Both the position numbers and the translations under genes were made by a program. Shown here one piece after another: positions 51,969 through 61,438 of a stretch of DNA of 64,000 nucleotides. Every line of letters starts with the position of its first letter. The first letter of the stretch is position 1. Source of the DNA: an uncultured Sphingopyxis sp. (GTDB lineage Bacteria; Pseudomonadota; Alphaproteobacteria; Sphingomonadales; Sphingomonadaceae). The stretch is from assembly GCA_936933955.1 (NCBI GenBank), contig CAKZIN010000033.1, positions 1-64,000 on the forward strand. The letters run 5' to 3'. Below the pieces are notes generated by a model that had not been told where the DNA came from, searched no databases, and saw nothing but the letters and a program-made list of their open reading frames with translations.

Positions 51969-52448
51969 TTAGAAGCCCGGACGCCCGCGGCCTGCGCCGT
52001 CGGTGGGATCGCTGTCGGTCCGGCCGGTGCGGCCCTGGCCCGCGCGATCGGTGGGGTCGCTGTCCGAACGGCCATTGTGGCTGCCACGGCCACGACCCGC
52101 GCCGTCGGTCGGGTCGCTATCGGTCCGACCCGAACCACCGCTGCGTCCACGATTGACGCCATCGGTCGGATCGCTGTCGGTCCGGCCGGTGCGCCCCTGA
52201 CCCGCGCGATCGGTGGGATCGCTGTCCGAGCGACCGTTGCTACCGCCACGGCCGCGGTTCGCGCCGTCGGTCGGATCGCTGTCGGTGCGGCCGGTGCGGC
52301 CACTGCCGACGGCGTCGGTCGGGTCGCTGTCGGAAACCTGCGCGCGCGCAGCGGTCCCGCCGAGCACGGTTGCGGCGCCGGCGATAGCGACGCCGCCCAT
52401 CACGCGACCGAGAAACGACCGGCGATCGAGATTGGATTGATCGGACAT
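51969..52448 (-). CDS. Tat-exported Asp-rich repeat protein
   Basis: A 159-residue protein. The N-terminus has a twin-arginine motif DRRSFLGR (Arg9, Arg10), a hydrophobic stretch and cleavage after TAARAQ. The mature part has seven near-identical units, each starting with S/T-D-S-D-P-T-D and followed by a Gly/Arg/Asn linker such as GANRGRGG or RAGQGRTGR; units alternate in two kinds. D-x-D-x-x-D is a pattern seen in calcium-binding loops, so a divalent-cation role is plausible but unproven. No domain family recognised. The ATG at 52448 follows GGGGTGAAG; a GTG six bases upstream is the alternative. Confidence 0.75.
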   Translation of the reverse strand: MSDQSNLDRRSFLGRVMGGVAIAGAATVLGGTAARAQVSDSDPTDAVGSGRTGRTDSDPTDGANRGRGGSNGRSDSDPTDRAGQGRTGRTDSDPTDGVNRGRSGGSGRTDSDPTDGAGRGRGSHNGRSDSDPTDRAGQGRTGRTDSDPTDGAGRGRPGF

Positions 52449-52595
52449 CTTCACCCCCAGAGAGGCGCCGTCAGCGCCAGGATGCTAATTGAGTTACCAC
52501 GATAAAGTCTATCGCTTGTCGGCTTCATGAACAACCCTTCACCGTGCCGCCACCCCCATTTGGGGACCCCGGGGGCTCTCGGGCAGTCCCCCGCA

Positions 52596-52615
52596 TGATA
52601 TGTTGTAACATGGCA
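52596..52615 (+). promoter_or_regulatory. Zur-type operator upstream of merC-zur
   Basis: TGATATGTTGTAACATGGCA contains the perfect inverted arms ATGTT-GT-AACAT (52600-52611) and agrees with alphaproteobacterial Zur boxes of the form GATATGTTATAACATATC. It ends about 23 bp before the merC-type start, and a Zur-like gene is next, so autoregulation by zinc-loaded Zur is likely. Confidence 0.7.
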
Positions 52616-52637
52616 CGGGTTGGGGTAGGTGGTGCTC

Positions 52638-53060
52638 ATGCCGCTGCGAATCGCTCCTCCCCCATCGGCGCATTGGGTCGACCGTGTAGGCATCGCGCTG
52701 TCGCTCCTATGTGCCGCACACTGCGCGTTGGTCGCGGTGCTGATCGCTTTCGCCGCCGGTGTCGGCAGCTGGCTCGGGGGTCACGCGGTCCACCAGGTCG
52801 GGCTGTTGATCGCCATTGTTCTGGGAGTGAGCACCGTGACGTTCCGGGGTTCGGCAGCGTATAACCGGCCCTTCCTCGCGCCGGCGGCAGCGGGGCTCGC
52901 GCTGATGGGCGGGGCCCTGCTCGTCCCCCACTCGATGCCGTGGCTGGAGATCGTGATGACCGTTCTCGGCGCAGGTCTTCTCGCGCTGGCGCACCTACGC
53001 AACATGGCGCCGCGCCACCGCGCCGGCTCGACACTTGGCAGCGTTTCCCCCGCCGCCTAG
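52638..53060 (+). CDS. MerC-domain membrane protein
   Basis: A 140-residue protein with four hydrophobic helices and the MerC-type N-terminal motif LLCAAHCALVA (a Cys and His-Cys pair in the first helix), matching MerC-domain heavy-metal transporters. In this clade such genes stand directly upstream of a Zur gene, as here (9 bp), which points to zinc rather than mercury; that is an inference. The ATG at 52638 has GGGTAGGT 8 nt upstream; a GTG at 52629 would add three residues. A Zur-type site lies upstream. Confidence 0.8.
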   Translation: MPLRIAPPPSAHWVDRVGIALSLLCAAHCALVAVLIAFAAGVGSWLGGHAVHQVGLLIAIVLGVSTVTFRGSAAYNRPFLAPAAAGLALMGGALLVPHSMPWLEIVMTVLGAGLLALAHLRNMAPRHRAGSTLGSVSPAA

Positions 53061-53069
53061 CATTAGGCA

Positions 53070-53537
53070 ATGGCCGTCCTCGTCGAGCACCTCCACCACA
53101 CTGACCACGCCGCTCTAGAGCGCGCCGCCCGCACCACGCTCGAGGCGGCGGGAGAGCAGTGGACCGACATGCGCGCGGCGACCTTTGCCGAACTCGCCGC
53201 GAGCGACGGCCCTGCGTCCGCCTACGACATTGCCGAGCGGCTGTCCGAACGGCTGCAGCGACGCATCGCAGCGAACAGCGTCTATCGCATCCTCGCCCTG
53301 TTCGTCGCCAACAACCTCGCCCAGCGGATCGAGAGCGCCAACGCGTTCATCGTCAACAACCACCCCGGCTGCGTGCACGACTGCATGTTCCTGATCTGCG
53401 ACGAATGCGGTTCGGTGGCGCATATCGACGACGATTCGCTCTCCGCCGGGGTGCGCGACGCGGCGAGCGCCGACGGCTTTACCCCCGTTCGCCCGGTGAT
53501 CGAGGTGCATGGCCGCTGCCGGGACTGCGCCCCCTAA
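53070..53537 (+). CDS. zur: Zinc uptake regulator Zur (Fur family)
   Basis: A 155-residue Fur-family repressor. The winged helix covers about residues 25-80 (SAYDIAERLSERLQRRIAANSVYRILALFVANNLAQRIESANAFI). The dimerisation domain has the structural zinc cysteines C-x2-C in ICDECG and a second pair in GRCRDC, with His residues in NNHPGCVHDC that fit the regulatory site. I call it Zur because of the merC neighbour and the Zur-like operator; Fur or PerR would be alternatives on sequence alone. It would shut off zinc uptake genes when zinc is ample. Confidence 0.85.
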   Translation: MAVLVEHLHHTDHAALERAARTTLEAAGEQWTDMRAATFAELAASDGPASAYDIAERLSERLQRRIAANSVYRILALFVANNLAQRIESANAFIVNNHPGCVHDCMFLICDECGSVAHIDDDSLSAGVRDAASADGFTPVRPVIEVHGRCRDCAP

Positions 53538-53584
53538 AGCCCGTAACTCTCGACACGCGCGCCGACGCGCGATAGCCCCGGGAG

Positions 53585-55510
53585 ATGACCGAAGCCTCCA
53601 CCACCCCGCTGCTCGACGCCGTGCATGTGCCGGCCGACTTGCGCTCGCTCTCGCCAGAGGAGCTGCGGCAGGTAGCGGACGAGTTGCGGCAGGAAACGAT
53701 CAGCGCGGTCGGGGTGACCGGCGGCCATCTCGGCTCCGGGCTGGGCGTGGTCGAACTGACCGTTGCGATCCACTATGTCTTCAACACGCCCGACGATCGG
53801 CTGGTGTGGGACGTCGGCCACCAATGCTATCCGCACAAGATCCTCACCGGCCGCCGCGACCGTATCCGGACGCTGCGCCAGGGAGGTGGCCTGTCGGGCT
53901 TCACCAAGCGCAGCGAGAGCGAGTATGACCCGTTCGGCGCCGCGCACAGCTCGACTAGCATTTCCGCCGCGCTCGGCTTTGCAATCGCCAACAAGCTGAC
54001 CGGCTCGCCTGGCAAGGCGATCGCGGTGATCGGCGACGGGTCGATGTCGGCGGGCATGGCCTATGAGGCGATGAACAATGCCGAGGCGGCGGGCAACCGG
54101 CTGGTCGTCATCCTCAACGACAACGACATGTCGATCGCGCCCCCGGTCGGGGGCCTGTCCGCCTATCTCTCGCGCATCGTGTCGAGCCGCGAGTTCCTCG
54201 GCGTGCGCGACGCGTTGAAGCGCATCGCCCGCAAGCTCCCCGAACCCTTTCACAAGGCGGCCAAGAAGACCGACGAGTTCGCCCGCGGCATGGCGATGGG
54301 CGGCACCTTGTTCGAGGAGCTGGGCTTTTATTATGTCGGGCCGATCGACGGCCACAACCTCGAGCACCTCATCCCCGTGCTGGAGAATGTGCGCGACGCC
54401 GCCGAAGGCCCGTGCCTGATCCACGTCGTCACCAAAAAGGGTAAGGGCTACGCCCCGGCCGAGGCGAGCGACGACAAATATCACGGCGTGCAGAAGTTCG
54501 ACGTGGTCACCGGCGAGCAGGTCAAGGGGCCCGCGGGACCGCCTGCTTACCAGAATGTCTTTGGCGACACGCTCGCCAAAATCGCCGACAGCGATCCGCG
54601 CATCGTCGCCATCACCGCCGCCATGCCTTCGGGCACCGGCGTCGACCGCTTTGCCAAGGCGCACCCCGACCGCGCGTTCGACGTCGGCATCGCCGAGCAG
54701 CATGCGGTGACCTTTGCCGCGGGGCTGGCAGCACAGGGGCTGCGGCCGTTCTGCGCGATCTACTCGACCTTCCTCCAGCGCGCCTACGACCAGGTGGTGC
54801 ACGATGTCGCCATCCAGAACCTGCCGGTGCGTTTTGCCATCGACCGCGCCGGGCTGGTAGGCGCGGACGGCGCGACCCATGCGGGCAGTTTCGACGTCAC
54901 CTATCTGGCCACGCTCCCCAACTTCGTGGTGATGGCGCCATCCGATGAGGCGGAGCTGGTCCACATGACCTACACCGCCGCTCTCCACGACAGCGGGCCG
55001 ATCGCGTTTCGCTACCCGCGCGGCGGCGGCACCGGCGTCGCGCTGCCGGAGACGCCCGAACAGCTGGAGATCGGCAAAGGCCGCATCGTCCGCCACGGCA
55101 GCAAGGTCGCAGTCCTGTCGCTCGGCACCCGCCTGGGCGAGGCGCTCAAGGCGGCCGACCAGCTCGACGCCAAGGGGCTGAGCACCACCGTCGCCGACCT
55201 GCGCTTTGCCAAGCCGCTCGATGAAGCGCTGATCCGCCAATTGCTCACCACGCACGAGGTCGCCGTGACCATCGAGGAGAACGCCGTCGGCGGCTTCGGC
55301 GCGCACGTCCTTACCATGGCGAGCGATGCTGGGCTGATCGACGCGGGGCTCAAGCTGCGCACCATGCGCCTCCCGGACATTTTCCAGGACCAGAACGCGC
55401 CCGACAAGCAGTACGACGAAGCCCGCCTCAACGCCGCGCACATCGTTGAAACCGTCCTGACCGCCCTCCGACACAATAGCGCGGGCGTGCCGGACGCGGG
55501 GGTGGCGTAG
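53585..55510 (+). CDS. dxs: 1-deoxy-D-xylulose-5-phosphate synthase
   Basis: Dxs makes DXP from pyruvate and glyceraldehyde-3-phosphate, the first step of the MEP isoprenoid route that also feeds the quinone tails. The 641-residue transketolase-like protein has the ThDP motif [27 protein letters not shown] and the [15 protein letters not shown] segment of the second half. The length and the ATG at 53585 are normal. murA follows after about 40 bp. A long antisense frame over it is a shadow. Confidence 0.96.
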   Translation: MTEASTTPLLDAVHVPADLRSLSPEELRQVADELRQETISAVGVTGGHLGSGLGVVELTVAIHYVFNTPDDRLVWDVGHQCYPHKILTGRRDRIRTLRQGGGLSGFTKRSESEYDPFGAAHSSTSISAALGFAIANKLTGSPGKAIAVIGDGSMSAGMAYEAMNNAEAAGNRLVVILNDNDMSIAPPVGGLSAYLSRIVSSREFLGVRDALKRIARKLPEPFHKAAKKTDEFARGMAMGGTLFEELGFYYVGPIDGHNLEHLIPVLENVRDAAEGPCLIHVVTKKGKGYAPAEASDDKYHGVQKFDVVTGEQVKGPAGPPAYQNVFGDTLAKIADSDPRIVAITAAMPSGTGVDRFAKAHPDRAFDVGIAEQHAVTFAAGLAAQGLRPFCAIYSTFLQRAYDQVVHDVAIQNLPVRFAIDRAGLVGADGATHAGSFDVTYLATLPNFVVMAPSDEAELVHMTYTAALHDSGPIAFRYPRGGGTGVALPETPEQLEIGKGRIVRHGSKVAVLSLGTRLGEALKAADQLDAKGLSTTVADLRFAKPLDEALIRQLLTTHEVAVTIEENAVGGFGAHVLTMASDAGLIDAGLKLRTMRLPDIFQDQNAPDKQYDEARLNAAHIVETVLTALRHNSAGVPDAGVA

Positions 55511-55551
55511 CCCCCCTTCCCCACCCCCGCCCCCCTCGCTAGGGCGTGGGG

Positions 55552-56835
55552 ATGGATCAGATCGTCATTCGCGGCGGCAAGCGCCTCAACGGCCGCATTC
55601 CCATTTCCGGGGCCAAGAACAGCGCCTTGACGCTGCTGCCATGCGCGCTGCTGACCGATGAACCGCTGACGCTGCGCAACCTCCCGCGGCTCGCCGACGT
55701 CGACGGGTTCGGGCACCTCCTCAACCAGCTCGGCTGCTCGACCACCATAGAAGGAACGCGGCCCGAGGACTTCGGCCGCGTCATGACCGCGCGCGCCACC
55801 AACATCACCGCGACGGTCGCGCCCTACGACATCGTCCGCAAGATGCGCGCGTCGATCCTCGTGCTCGGCCCGCTGCTCGCGCGCACGGGGGAGGCGAGCG
55901 TGTCGCTGCCGGGCGGCTGCGCCATCGGCAACCGGCCTATCGACCTGCACTTGAAGGCGCTCGAAGCCTTTGGTGCGGAGATCGAGATGGCGTCGGGCTA
56001 TGTCCGCGCGCGTGCGCCCGGGGGCCGCCTCCCCGGCGGGCGCATCAACTTCCCCGTCGTCAGCGTCGGCGCGACCGAGAATGCGCTGATGGCCGCAGCG
56101 CGCGCAAAAGGCACCTGCATCATCCACAACGCCGCGCGTGAGCCGGAGATCGTCGACCTCTGCCGCTGCCTCGTCGCGATGGGGGTGAAGATCGACGGCA
56201 TCGGCAGCGAAACGCTCACCATCGAGGGCGTCGACCGTCTCCACGGCGCGACCTACCAGGTCATGCCCGACCGCATCGAAGCGGGCAGCTACGCCTGCGC
56301 GGTGATGGCGACGGGGGGCGAGCTCGACCTGATCGGCGCGCGCGCGGACGAGATGGAGGCGACGCTCGACGCGCTCACCGAAGCAGGCGCGAGCATCGAG
56401 GCGCACGACCGCGGCATCCGCGTGAAGGCAGTGGGGCGCCCGCGCGGGATCAACCTCTCCACCGCGCCCTACCCCGGCTTCGCCACCGACATGCAGGCGC
56501 AATTCATGGCGATGCTGACGCTCGCCGACGGCGCGAGCGTGCTCACGGAGACGATCTTCGAGAACCGCTACATGCACGTCCCCGAACTGGCGCGGATGGG
56601 CGCCGATATCGCGGTGACGGGGCGCAGCGCGGTGGTGCGCGGGGTCGACGCGCTGGTCGGCGCGCCGGTCATGGCGACCGACCTGCGCGCATCGATGAGC
56701 CTAATTATCGCCGGCCTCGCCGCCGCCGGGGAGACCCGCGTCAGCCGGGTCTATCATCTCGATCGCGGCTATGAGCGGCTGGAGGAAAAGCTCGCCGCGG
56801 TCGGCGCCGATATCGAGCGCGTCAGCGACGGCTAG
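55552..56835 (+). CDS. murA: UDP-N-acetylglucosamine 1-carboxyvinyltransferase MurA
   Basis: MurA transfers enolpyruvyl from PEP to UDP-GlcNAc, the first committed peptidoglycan step. In 427 residues Lys22-Asn23 (GAKNSAL) and the catalytic Cys123 in [15 protein letters not shown] are clear. Cys rather than Asp at this place means the fosfomycin-binding residue is kept. The start is the ATG at 55552, six bases after a possible GTG. It follows dxs on the same strand. Confidence 0.96.
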   Translation: MDQIVIRGGKRLNGRIPISGAKNSALTLLPCALLTDEPLTLRNLPRLADVDGFGHLLNQLGCSTTIEGTRPEDFGRVMTARATNITATVAPYDIVRKMRASILVLGPLLARTGEASVSLPGGCAIGNRPIDLHLKALEAFGAEIEMASGYVRARAPGGRLPGGRINFPVVSVGATENALMAAARAKGTCIIHNAAREPEIVDLCRCLVAMGVKIDGIGSETLTIEGVDRLHGATYQVMPDRIEAGSYACAVMATGGELDLIGARADEMEATLDALTEAGASIEAHDRGIRVKAVGRPRGINLSTAPYPGFATDMQAQFMAMLTLADGASVLTETIFENRYMHVPELARMGADIAVTGRSAVVRGVDALVGAPVMATDLRASMSLIIAGLAAAGETRVSRVYHLDRGYERLEEKLAAVGADIERVSDG

Positions 56836-56896
56836 GCGGCGGCGACTTGCGCCTGTCACCCGCGCGATCTAGCCTCCGACGCGGAGGGGAGTTGCG

Positions 56897-57517
56897 ATGA
56901 TCGAATTTTACACTAACCCAATGTCCCGCGGGCAGATCGCGCGCTGGATGTTGGAGGAAGTGGGCGAACCCTACCAGCAGCATCTGCTCGGTTATGGCGA
57001 GGGGATGAAGTCGCCCGAATATCTCGCCATCAACCCGATGGGGAAGGTGCCGGCGATCGTCCATAACGGCCGCGTCGTGACCGAAGCCGCGGCAATCTGC
57101 GCCTATCTCGCCGATGCATTCCCGGCGGCCGGGCTGGCGCCGCCGCCGACCGAGCGCGCCGACTATTATCGCTGGCTGTTCTTCGCGGCCGGGCCGGTCG
57201 AGCAGGCGGTCACCGCGCGGTCGCTGGGGCTCGAGGCGCCGGCCGAGAAAGCGCCGATGGTGGGATACGGCAGCCTCGACGCCGTGGTCGAAACCCTGTC
57301 CGGCTGGCTGCAAGCGCGTGAGTGGGTCGCCGGCGACCGCTTCACCGCTGCCGACGTCTATGTCGGCTCGCAGGTCGACTGGGGCTTGCAGTTCGGCTCG
57401 CTGCCGACCCGCCCGGCATTCGAGGAATATGCCGCACGGCTCCGGAGCCGTCCCGCCTACATCCGCGCAAAGGACATCGACGACGCGCTGATCGCGGCGG
57501 CCAACCGCCCGGGCTGA
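56897..57517 (+). CDS. Glutathione S-transferase
   Basis: A 206-residue GST-fold protein. The thioredoxin-like domain holds TNPMSRGQIARWMLEEVG with a Ser/Arg at the active site, the cis-Pro segment GKVPAIVHNG and the glutathione-binding TEAAAICAYLAD. The C-terminal helical domain ends near residue 200 with the capping motif FTAADVYVG. Substrate and class (beta- or nu-like) cannot be decided. It is transcribed on its own toward a shared terminator. Confidence 0.88.
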   Translation: MIEFYTNPMSRGQIARWMLEEVGEPYQQHLLGYGEGMKSPEYLAINPMGKVPAIVHNGRVVTEAAAICAYLADAFPAAGLAPPPTERADYYRWLFFAAGPVEQAVTARSLGLEAPAEKAPMVGYGSLDAVVETLSGWLQAREWVAGDRFTAADVYVGSQVDWGLQFGSLPTRPAFEEYAARLRSRPAYIRAKDIDDALIAAANRPG

Positions 57518-57533
57518 TATAGGCAAAGACAAA

Positions 57534-57557
57534 CCCCGGCGGATCGCTCCGCCGGGG
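57534..57557. terminator. Bidirectional terminator between GST and BAX-inhibitor genes
   Basis: A 10-bp perfect stem, CCCCGGCGGA (57534-57543) with TCCGCCGGGG (57548-57557), with a 4-nt loop, lies between convergent genes. There is AAA on the left and TAT on the right but no strong U-run. Confidence 0.75.
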
Positions 57558-57584
57558 TATCTCGCCTCACCGCTACCCGATGAT

Positions 57585-58319
57585 TTAGTCGCGGCTGCCC
57601 ATCAAGTTGAGCAGGAAGGTGAACATGTTGATGAAGTCGAGGTAGAGCGTCAGCGCGCCGAGCACGACCGCCTTGCCCGCAAAGTCCGACCCCGCGACCG
57701 CATAATAGGTCTGCTTGATCTTCTGCGTGTCATAGGCCGTCAGACCCGCGAACAGCAACACGCCGATGATCGAGATGATCAGCGCCATCGCGCTCGACTG
57801 AACGAACAGGTTGATCAGCATCGCCACCAGAATGCCGATCAAGCCCATCACGAGGAACGTACCGAACCCGCTAAGGTCACGCTTCGTGGTGTAGCCATAG
57901 AGGCTCAAGCCAAGGAAAGCCGCCGCGGTCGAGAAGAACGCGGCCGCGATCGACGCGTCGGTGTAGACCATGAACAGCGTCGACATTGACAGCCCCATGA
58001 CCACCGCGAACGCCCAGAAGGTCATCCGCATCGCGCCAAGCGACATGCGCATCGCACCGAACGAGAGCGCCATCACGAATGCCAACGGCGCGAGGATGAT
58101 CACCCAGCGCAGCGCGCCGCCGTTCATCATCACCTGCTGGCCGAAGTCGCTGTTGGCGAACAGCATCGCAACGATGCCGGTCAGCAGCACCCCCGACGCC
58201 ATGTAATTGTACACCTGCAACATATACCGCCGCAGCCCCGCATCGGCGGGAAGCGCGTCGTGCCGCAGGTCCGGACGGACCGTAGTGGTCGGGCCGCTCG
58301 GGTCAGACCAGATGGCCAT
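57585..58319 (-). CDS. BAX inhibitor-1/YccA-family membrane protein
   Basis: A 244-residue protein with seven hydrophobic helices of the TMBIM/BI-1 family, related to bacterial YetJ and YccA. Typical are the FINMFTFLLNLMG end and the LFAGLTAYDTQKIK segment with the conserved Asp. Relatives are pH-sensitive calcium leak channels (YetJ) or regulators of FtsH (YccA); the role here is not defined. The ATG at 58319 has GGAG 9 nt before it, which decides the start. It is divergent from thpR. Confidence 0.9.
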   Translation of the reverse strand: MAIWSDPSGPTTTVRPDLRHDALPADAGLRRYMLQVYNYMASGVLLTGIVAMLFANSDFGQQVMMNGGALRWVIILAPLAFVMALSFGAMRMSLGAMRMTFWAFAVVMGLSMSTLFMVYTDASIAAAFFSTAAAFLGLSLYGYTTKRDLSGFGTFLVMGLIGILVAMLINLFVQSSAMALIISIIGVLLFAGLTAYDTQKIKQTYYAVAGSDFAGKAVVLGALTLYLDFINMFTFLLNLMGSRD

Positions 58320-58486
58320 CGTTCGTATCTCCAATACTTACGCCGACGCAATCGACGGCGCCTCTCAGAAGCGAATATGCCCTGCCCCGCGGGGGATTCA
58401 AGATGGCAGTTACCTCGCCCGCTCCTGCGCAAGTGCCGCGATGGGACCGCCTTGTGCACACCGGCGATCGGCGTCACCTTCGCCGC

Positions 58487-59032
58487 ATGCGCCTGTTTGC
58501 CGCCCTCCGCCCCCCCGCGCCCGTACGTGACGCGCTGCTCGGCATCGCGCGCGGCCCGGTGAGTGGAGCGAGGTGGCAGGATGAAGGCCAGCTCCACCTC
58601 ACCCTCGGCTTCTTCGGAGAAGTGGCGGAGCGGGATGCGGAAGGCCTGCACGACGCGCTGTCGCAGGTGCCGTTCGGCGCCTTCGACCTTCGCCTGCACG
58701 GCGTCGGCCTGTTGGAACGCCACGCCGGAGGAGCACTCTACGCCGCCGTGGATCGCTCCGACCCCCTAGTCAGACTGGCCGCCGCGACCGCGCAGGCCGC
58801 GCGCCGCGCCGGGATCGCGCTGGAGCGACGCGCCTTCTTGCCTCATGTCACCCTCGCCCGCGGCGTGCGGCGCGGGGAAGGGGCGCGCCACTGGCTCGAG
58901 GCGCACCACGACTTCACCGCGCCGCCATGGCAGGTGCGTGATTTTCGGCTCTACGCGAGCACGCTGCACCCGTCGGGCGCGCGATATGACGAAATCGCGC
59001 GCTATTCGGCTTCCTCCGACGCCCGAAGCTGA
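58487..59032 (+). CDS. thpR: RNA 2',3'-cyclic phosphodiesterase ThpR
   Basis: A 181-residue protein of the 2H phosphoesterase superfamily. Both H-x-T-x motifs are present: HLTLGFFG (about residues 40-47) and HVTLARG (about 125-131). These enzymes open 2',3'-cyclic phosphates on RNA; older names are 2'-5' RNA ligase or LigT. The ATG at 58487 begins RLFAALRPP, the conserved first strand. The frame stays open upstream, over the divergent gene's leader, without homology. Confidence 0.88.
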   Translation: MRLFAALRPPAPVRDALLGIARGPVSGARWQDEGQLHLTLGFFGEVAERDAEGLHDALSQVPFGAFDLRLHGVGLLERHAGGALYAAVDRSDPLVRLAAATAQAARRAGIALERRAFLPHVTLARGVRRGEGARHWLEAHHDFTAPPWQVRDFRLYASTLHPSGARYDEIARYSASSDARS

Positions 59033-59062
59033 TAGACCCGTGTCGATCAAGCGAGGGGGAAG

Positions 59063-60685
59063 ATGATGACGAACCAGGACCAGCAACAGCCCCTCCCCCC
59101 CGCTGAGACCCGCGATCCGGGCGCGATCGCGCCGGATGCAGAAGCGACACAGGCGACGCCCTATGCCTGGTACGCGCTCAGCGTATTGGTGCTGATCTAC
59201 ATCCTCAATTTCGTCGATCGGCAGATTCTTTCGATCCTCGCCAACGACATCAAGCGCGATCTGGGGCTGAGCGACACCGATCTGGGCTTCCTCTACGGAA
59301 CGGCGTTTGCGGTCTTCTACGCGCTGTTCGGCATCCCCTTGGGGAAGCTCGCGGATAGCTGGCATCGCGTGAAGCTGATGAGCATCGGACTGACGCTCTG
59401 GTCGGCGATGACCGCGCTGTCCGGCTTCGCCCGCAGCGGCGCGACGTTGACGCTGGCGCGCGTCGGCGTCGGGGTGGGGGAGGCGACCGCGAGCCCCTCC
59501 GCCTACTCGCTCATTTCCGACTGGTTTCCAAAGCGCATGCGCGCCACCGCGCTCGCGATCTACAGTTCAGGCTTGTATCTCGGCAGCGGCCTTTCGCTGC
59601 TGATCGGCGGGATGATCGTGCAGCGTTGGAACGAAGCCTACCCCGGCGGCGGGCCGCTCGGCCTCGTCGGATGGCACGCAGCATTCCTAGCGGTCGGCAT
59701 ACCGGGGCTGCTGCTCGCGCTGTGGGTGTGGACGCTGAAGGAGCCGGTGCGCGGCGCGATCGACGGGCACGTCACTCCACCCCACCCCGCTCCGTTTGCC
59801 GATTTCGTCCGCGAACTGTTTGCGGTGATCCCGCCCTTCACGCTGATCGGCGCGGCCCGACGCGGGGGTTCGGCGCTGCTCTTCAACCTCATCGGAGCGG
59901 GGGTCATCGCCGCCGTCGCGTTTGCGCTATACCGGTTGATGGGGACGGGCACGGGGGCGCAATGGCTGTTCCTCGGCGTCGGCTATTATGCAGTGTTCAG
60001 CTGGGCATCGTCGCTGCGGCAGCGCGACCCCGCGACCTTCCGCCTCATCTGGGGCACGCCTGCGTTTCTGTGCACCGTCCTCGGTTACGGCACCGTCGCG
60101 TTCGTGTCCTACGCGCTATCCTACTGGGCGGCGCCCTACGCCGAACGTGTATTCATGGTTCCGAAGACGGAGCTCGGCTGGTGGATTGGCGGGCCGGGGG
60201 CGCTGGCGGGTTTTCTCGGGGTCATTCTGGGCGGGCGCATGGCCGATTGGCTGCGCGCGCGTCATGCGGCGGGGCGGATCATCGTTGTGATATTTGGCCT
60301 GCTCGCACCGCTGCCGGCGGTACTGATCGCGTTCACTACCAGCAACGTGACCATCTTCTTCGTGATGAACTTCCTGGCCGGGTTGCTCGTGGCCAGTGCA
60401 CTTGGCGCGGCTGCCGCGACGACGCAGGATTTGGTCCTGCCGCGAATGCGAGGCACCGCGACGGCGACCTTCTTCCTGTCAACGACGCTTGTCGGTTTGG
60501 CGCTCGGACCGTTCTTGGCGGGCTACATCTCGACCCGCACTGACAGCCTTGCGACAGGCGTCCTCTCGACCCTCGCCATCGTCCCGGTGGGCCTCGCGTT
60601 GCTGGTCGCCGCGTGGCGGATGCTGCCCGAGGCGGAGCGGAGCGTGGCCGCTCGTGCGCGGGAGGCGGAGGCCGACGGGAACTGA
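59063..60685 (+). CDS. MFS transporter, spinster-like
   Basis: A 540-residue transporter of the major facilitator superfamily. It has the spinster-type start NFVDRQILSILANDIKRDLGLSDTDLGFLYG, the loop 2-3 motif GIPLGKLADSWHR, GVGEATASPSAYSLISDWFPKRMRATALA and a 12-helix pattern with a longer central loop. Spinster relatives move lysophospholipids or sphingolipid-type amphiphiles, but many bacterial members have unknown cargo. Two Met codons open the protein (59063 or 59066). It converges with sodC. Confidence 0.87.
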   Translation: MMTNQDQQQPLPPAETRDPGAIAPDAEATQATPYAWYALSVLVLIYILNFVDRQILSILANDIKRDLGLSDTDLGFLYGTAFAVFYALFGIPLGKLADSWHRVKLMSIGLTLWSAMTALSGFARSGATLTLARVGVGVGEATASPSAYSLISDWFPKRMRATALAIYSSGLYLGSGLSLLIGGMIVQRWNEAYPGGGPLGLVGWHAAFLAVGIPGLLLALWVWTLKEPVRGAIDGHVTPPHPAPFADFVRELFAVIPPFTLIGAARRGGSALLFNLIGAGVIAAVAFALYRLMGTGTGAQWLFLGVGYYAVFSWASSLRQRDPATFRLIWGTPAFLCTVLGYGTVAFVSYALSYWAAPYAERVFMVPKTELGWWIGGPGALAGFLGVILGGRMADWLRARHAAGRIIVVIFGLLAPLPAVLIAFTTSNVTIFFVMNFLAGLLVASALGAAAATTQDLVLPRMRGTATATFFLSTTLVGLALGPFLAGYISTRTDSLATGVLSTLAIVPVGLALLVAAWRMLPEAERSVAARAREAEADGN

Positions 60686-60709
60686 CCGCCGACCGCCCAC
60701 CTCGCCACG

Positions 60710-61237
60710 TCAGGTTCGGGTGAGAACCGCGCAGGCGATGCGATCGCCGCTGTTGCCCGACGGGTCGGTGCGCTCATCGTCGGGTCGCGCGTGGATCACG
60801 ACCGCTGCCCCGTCCGCGTCGAGGAGGCCGTCGAAGCCGGACACCTCGCCTGCCACTGAGGCGGAGAGCTGGCCTCGACCATCGCCGCGCACCTCGAGGT
60901 TGGGCAGATCGCCGCTATGCATCCCGGCGGGGTTGAGGCGGCCGTGCTGCCGCGTCGTCGGGTTCCAGTGCCCGCCCGCCGTGGTGAACCCTGGCCGCTC
61001 GCAGCGCCCGACCTGATGGACGTGGATCGCGTAGGTGCCGGGAGTCATTCGCACGTCGGCGGTCAACCACATGCCGCCGCTGGGTGCTCGAGCTAGCCGT
61101 ACCGAACCGACATCGCGCCCCATCTGGTCTACAAACCGTCCGCTCGCGAGCGCGTTTCCATCAGCGCCGTAGCCCATCATGCAACCACCAAGCACTGCCG
61201 CGCTGGCTACCACTGCAGCCGTGATCCACTTCGCCAT
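60710..61237 (-). CDS. sodC: Cu/Zn superoxide dismutase, lipoprotein form
   Basis: A periplasmic Cu/Zn superoxide dismutase of 175 residues. It begins with a signal peptide and lipobox L-G-G-C (Cys19). Copper/zinc ligands are all in place: His72 and His74 (IHVHQVG), bridging His90, His98 and His107 with Asp110 (GMHSGD), and His149 (VVIHARPDD). Cys79 and Cys169 can form the structural disulfide. The gene is alone, with a start at 61237, and converges with the MFS gene. Confidence 0.92.
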   Translation of the reverse strand: MAKWITAAVVASAAVLGGCMMGYGADGNALASGRFVDQMGRDVGSVRLARAPSGGMWLTADVRMTPGTYAIHVHQVGRCERPGFTTAGGHWNPTTRQHGRLNPAGMHSGDLPNLEVRGDGRGQLSASVAGEVSGFDGLLDADGAAVVIHARPDDERTDPSGNSGDRIACAVLTRT

Positions 61238-61390
61238 CGTCCGTCCCTCATATTGCTTGCGGAAGGTCAACGCCCCACAGGGGCGGGCGTTGCCAACACC
61301 TCGCGTTCGCGTCGCGCCTAGTTGCAAGGACTGCGGGCGGTTTGGCTTTACGGCTCTGACGGCCCCTCCGTCTTCCGATGCCGAGCATAG

Positions 61391-61418
61391 AAAAAGGGCC
61401 GGGGTTTCCCCCGGCCCT
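61391..61418 (-). terminator. Rho-independent terminator of the tonB-exbB-exbD-exbD operon
   Basis: A 10-bp perfect stem (AGGGCCGGGG at 61395-61404 with CCCCGGCCCT at 61409-61418), a 4-nt loop and TTTT on the minus strand, 20 bp past the second exbD stop. It is the strongest terminator in the window. Confidence 0.88.
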
Positions 61419-61438
61419 CGATCCGCGTGACCTCGAAA

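Noticed and set aside
51969..52340. CRISPR-like regular repeats
   Set aside because: The repeats are in frame, code for the SDSDPTD units of an exported protein and have no unique spacers.
53534..55474. 646-codon minus-strand frame opposite dxs
   Set aside because: Antisense to dxs, which carries all family motifs; the shadow has none.
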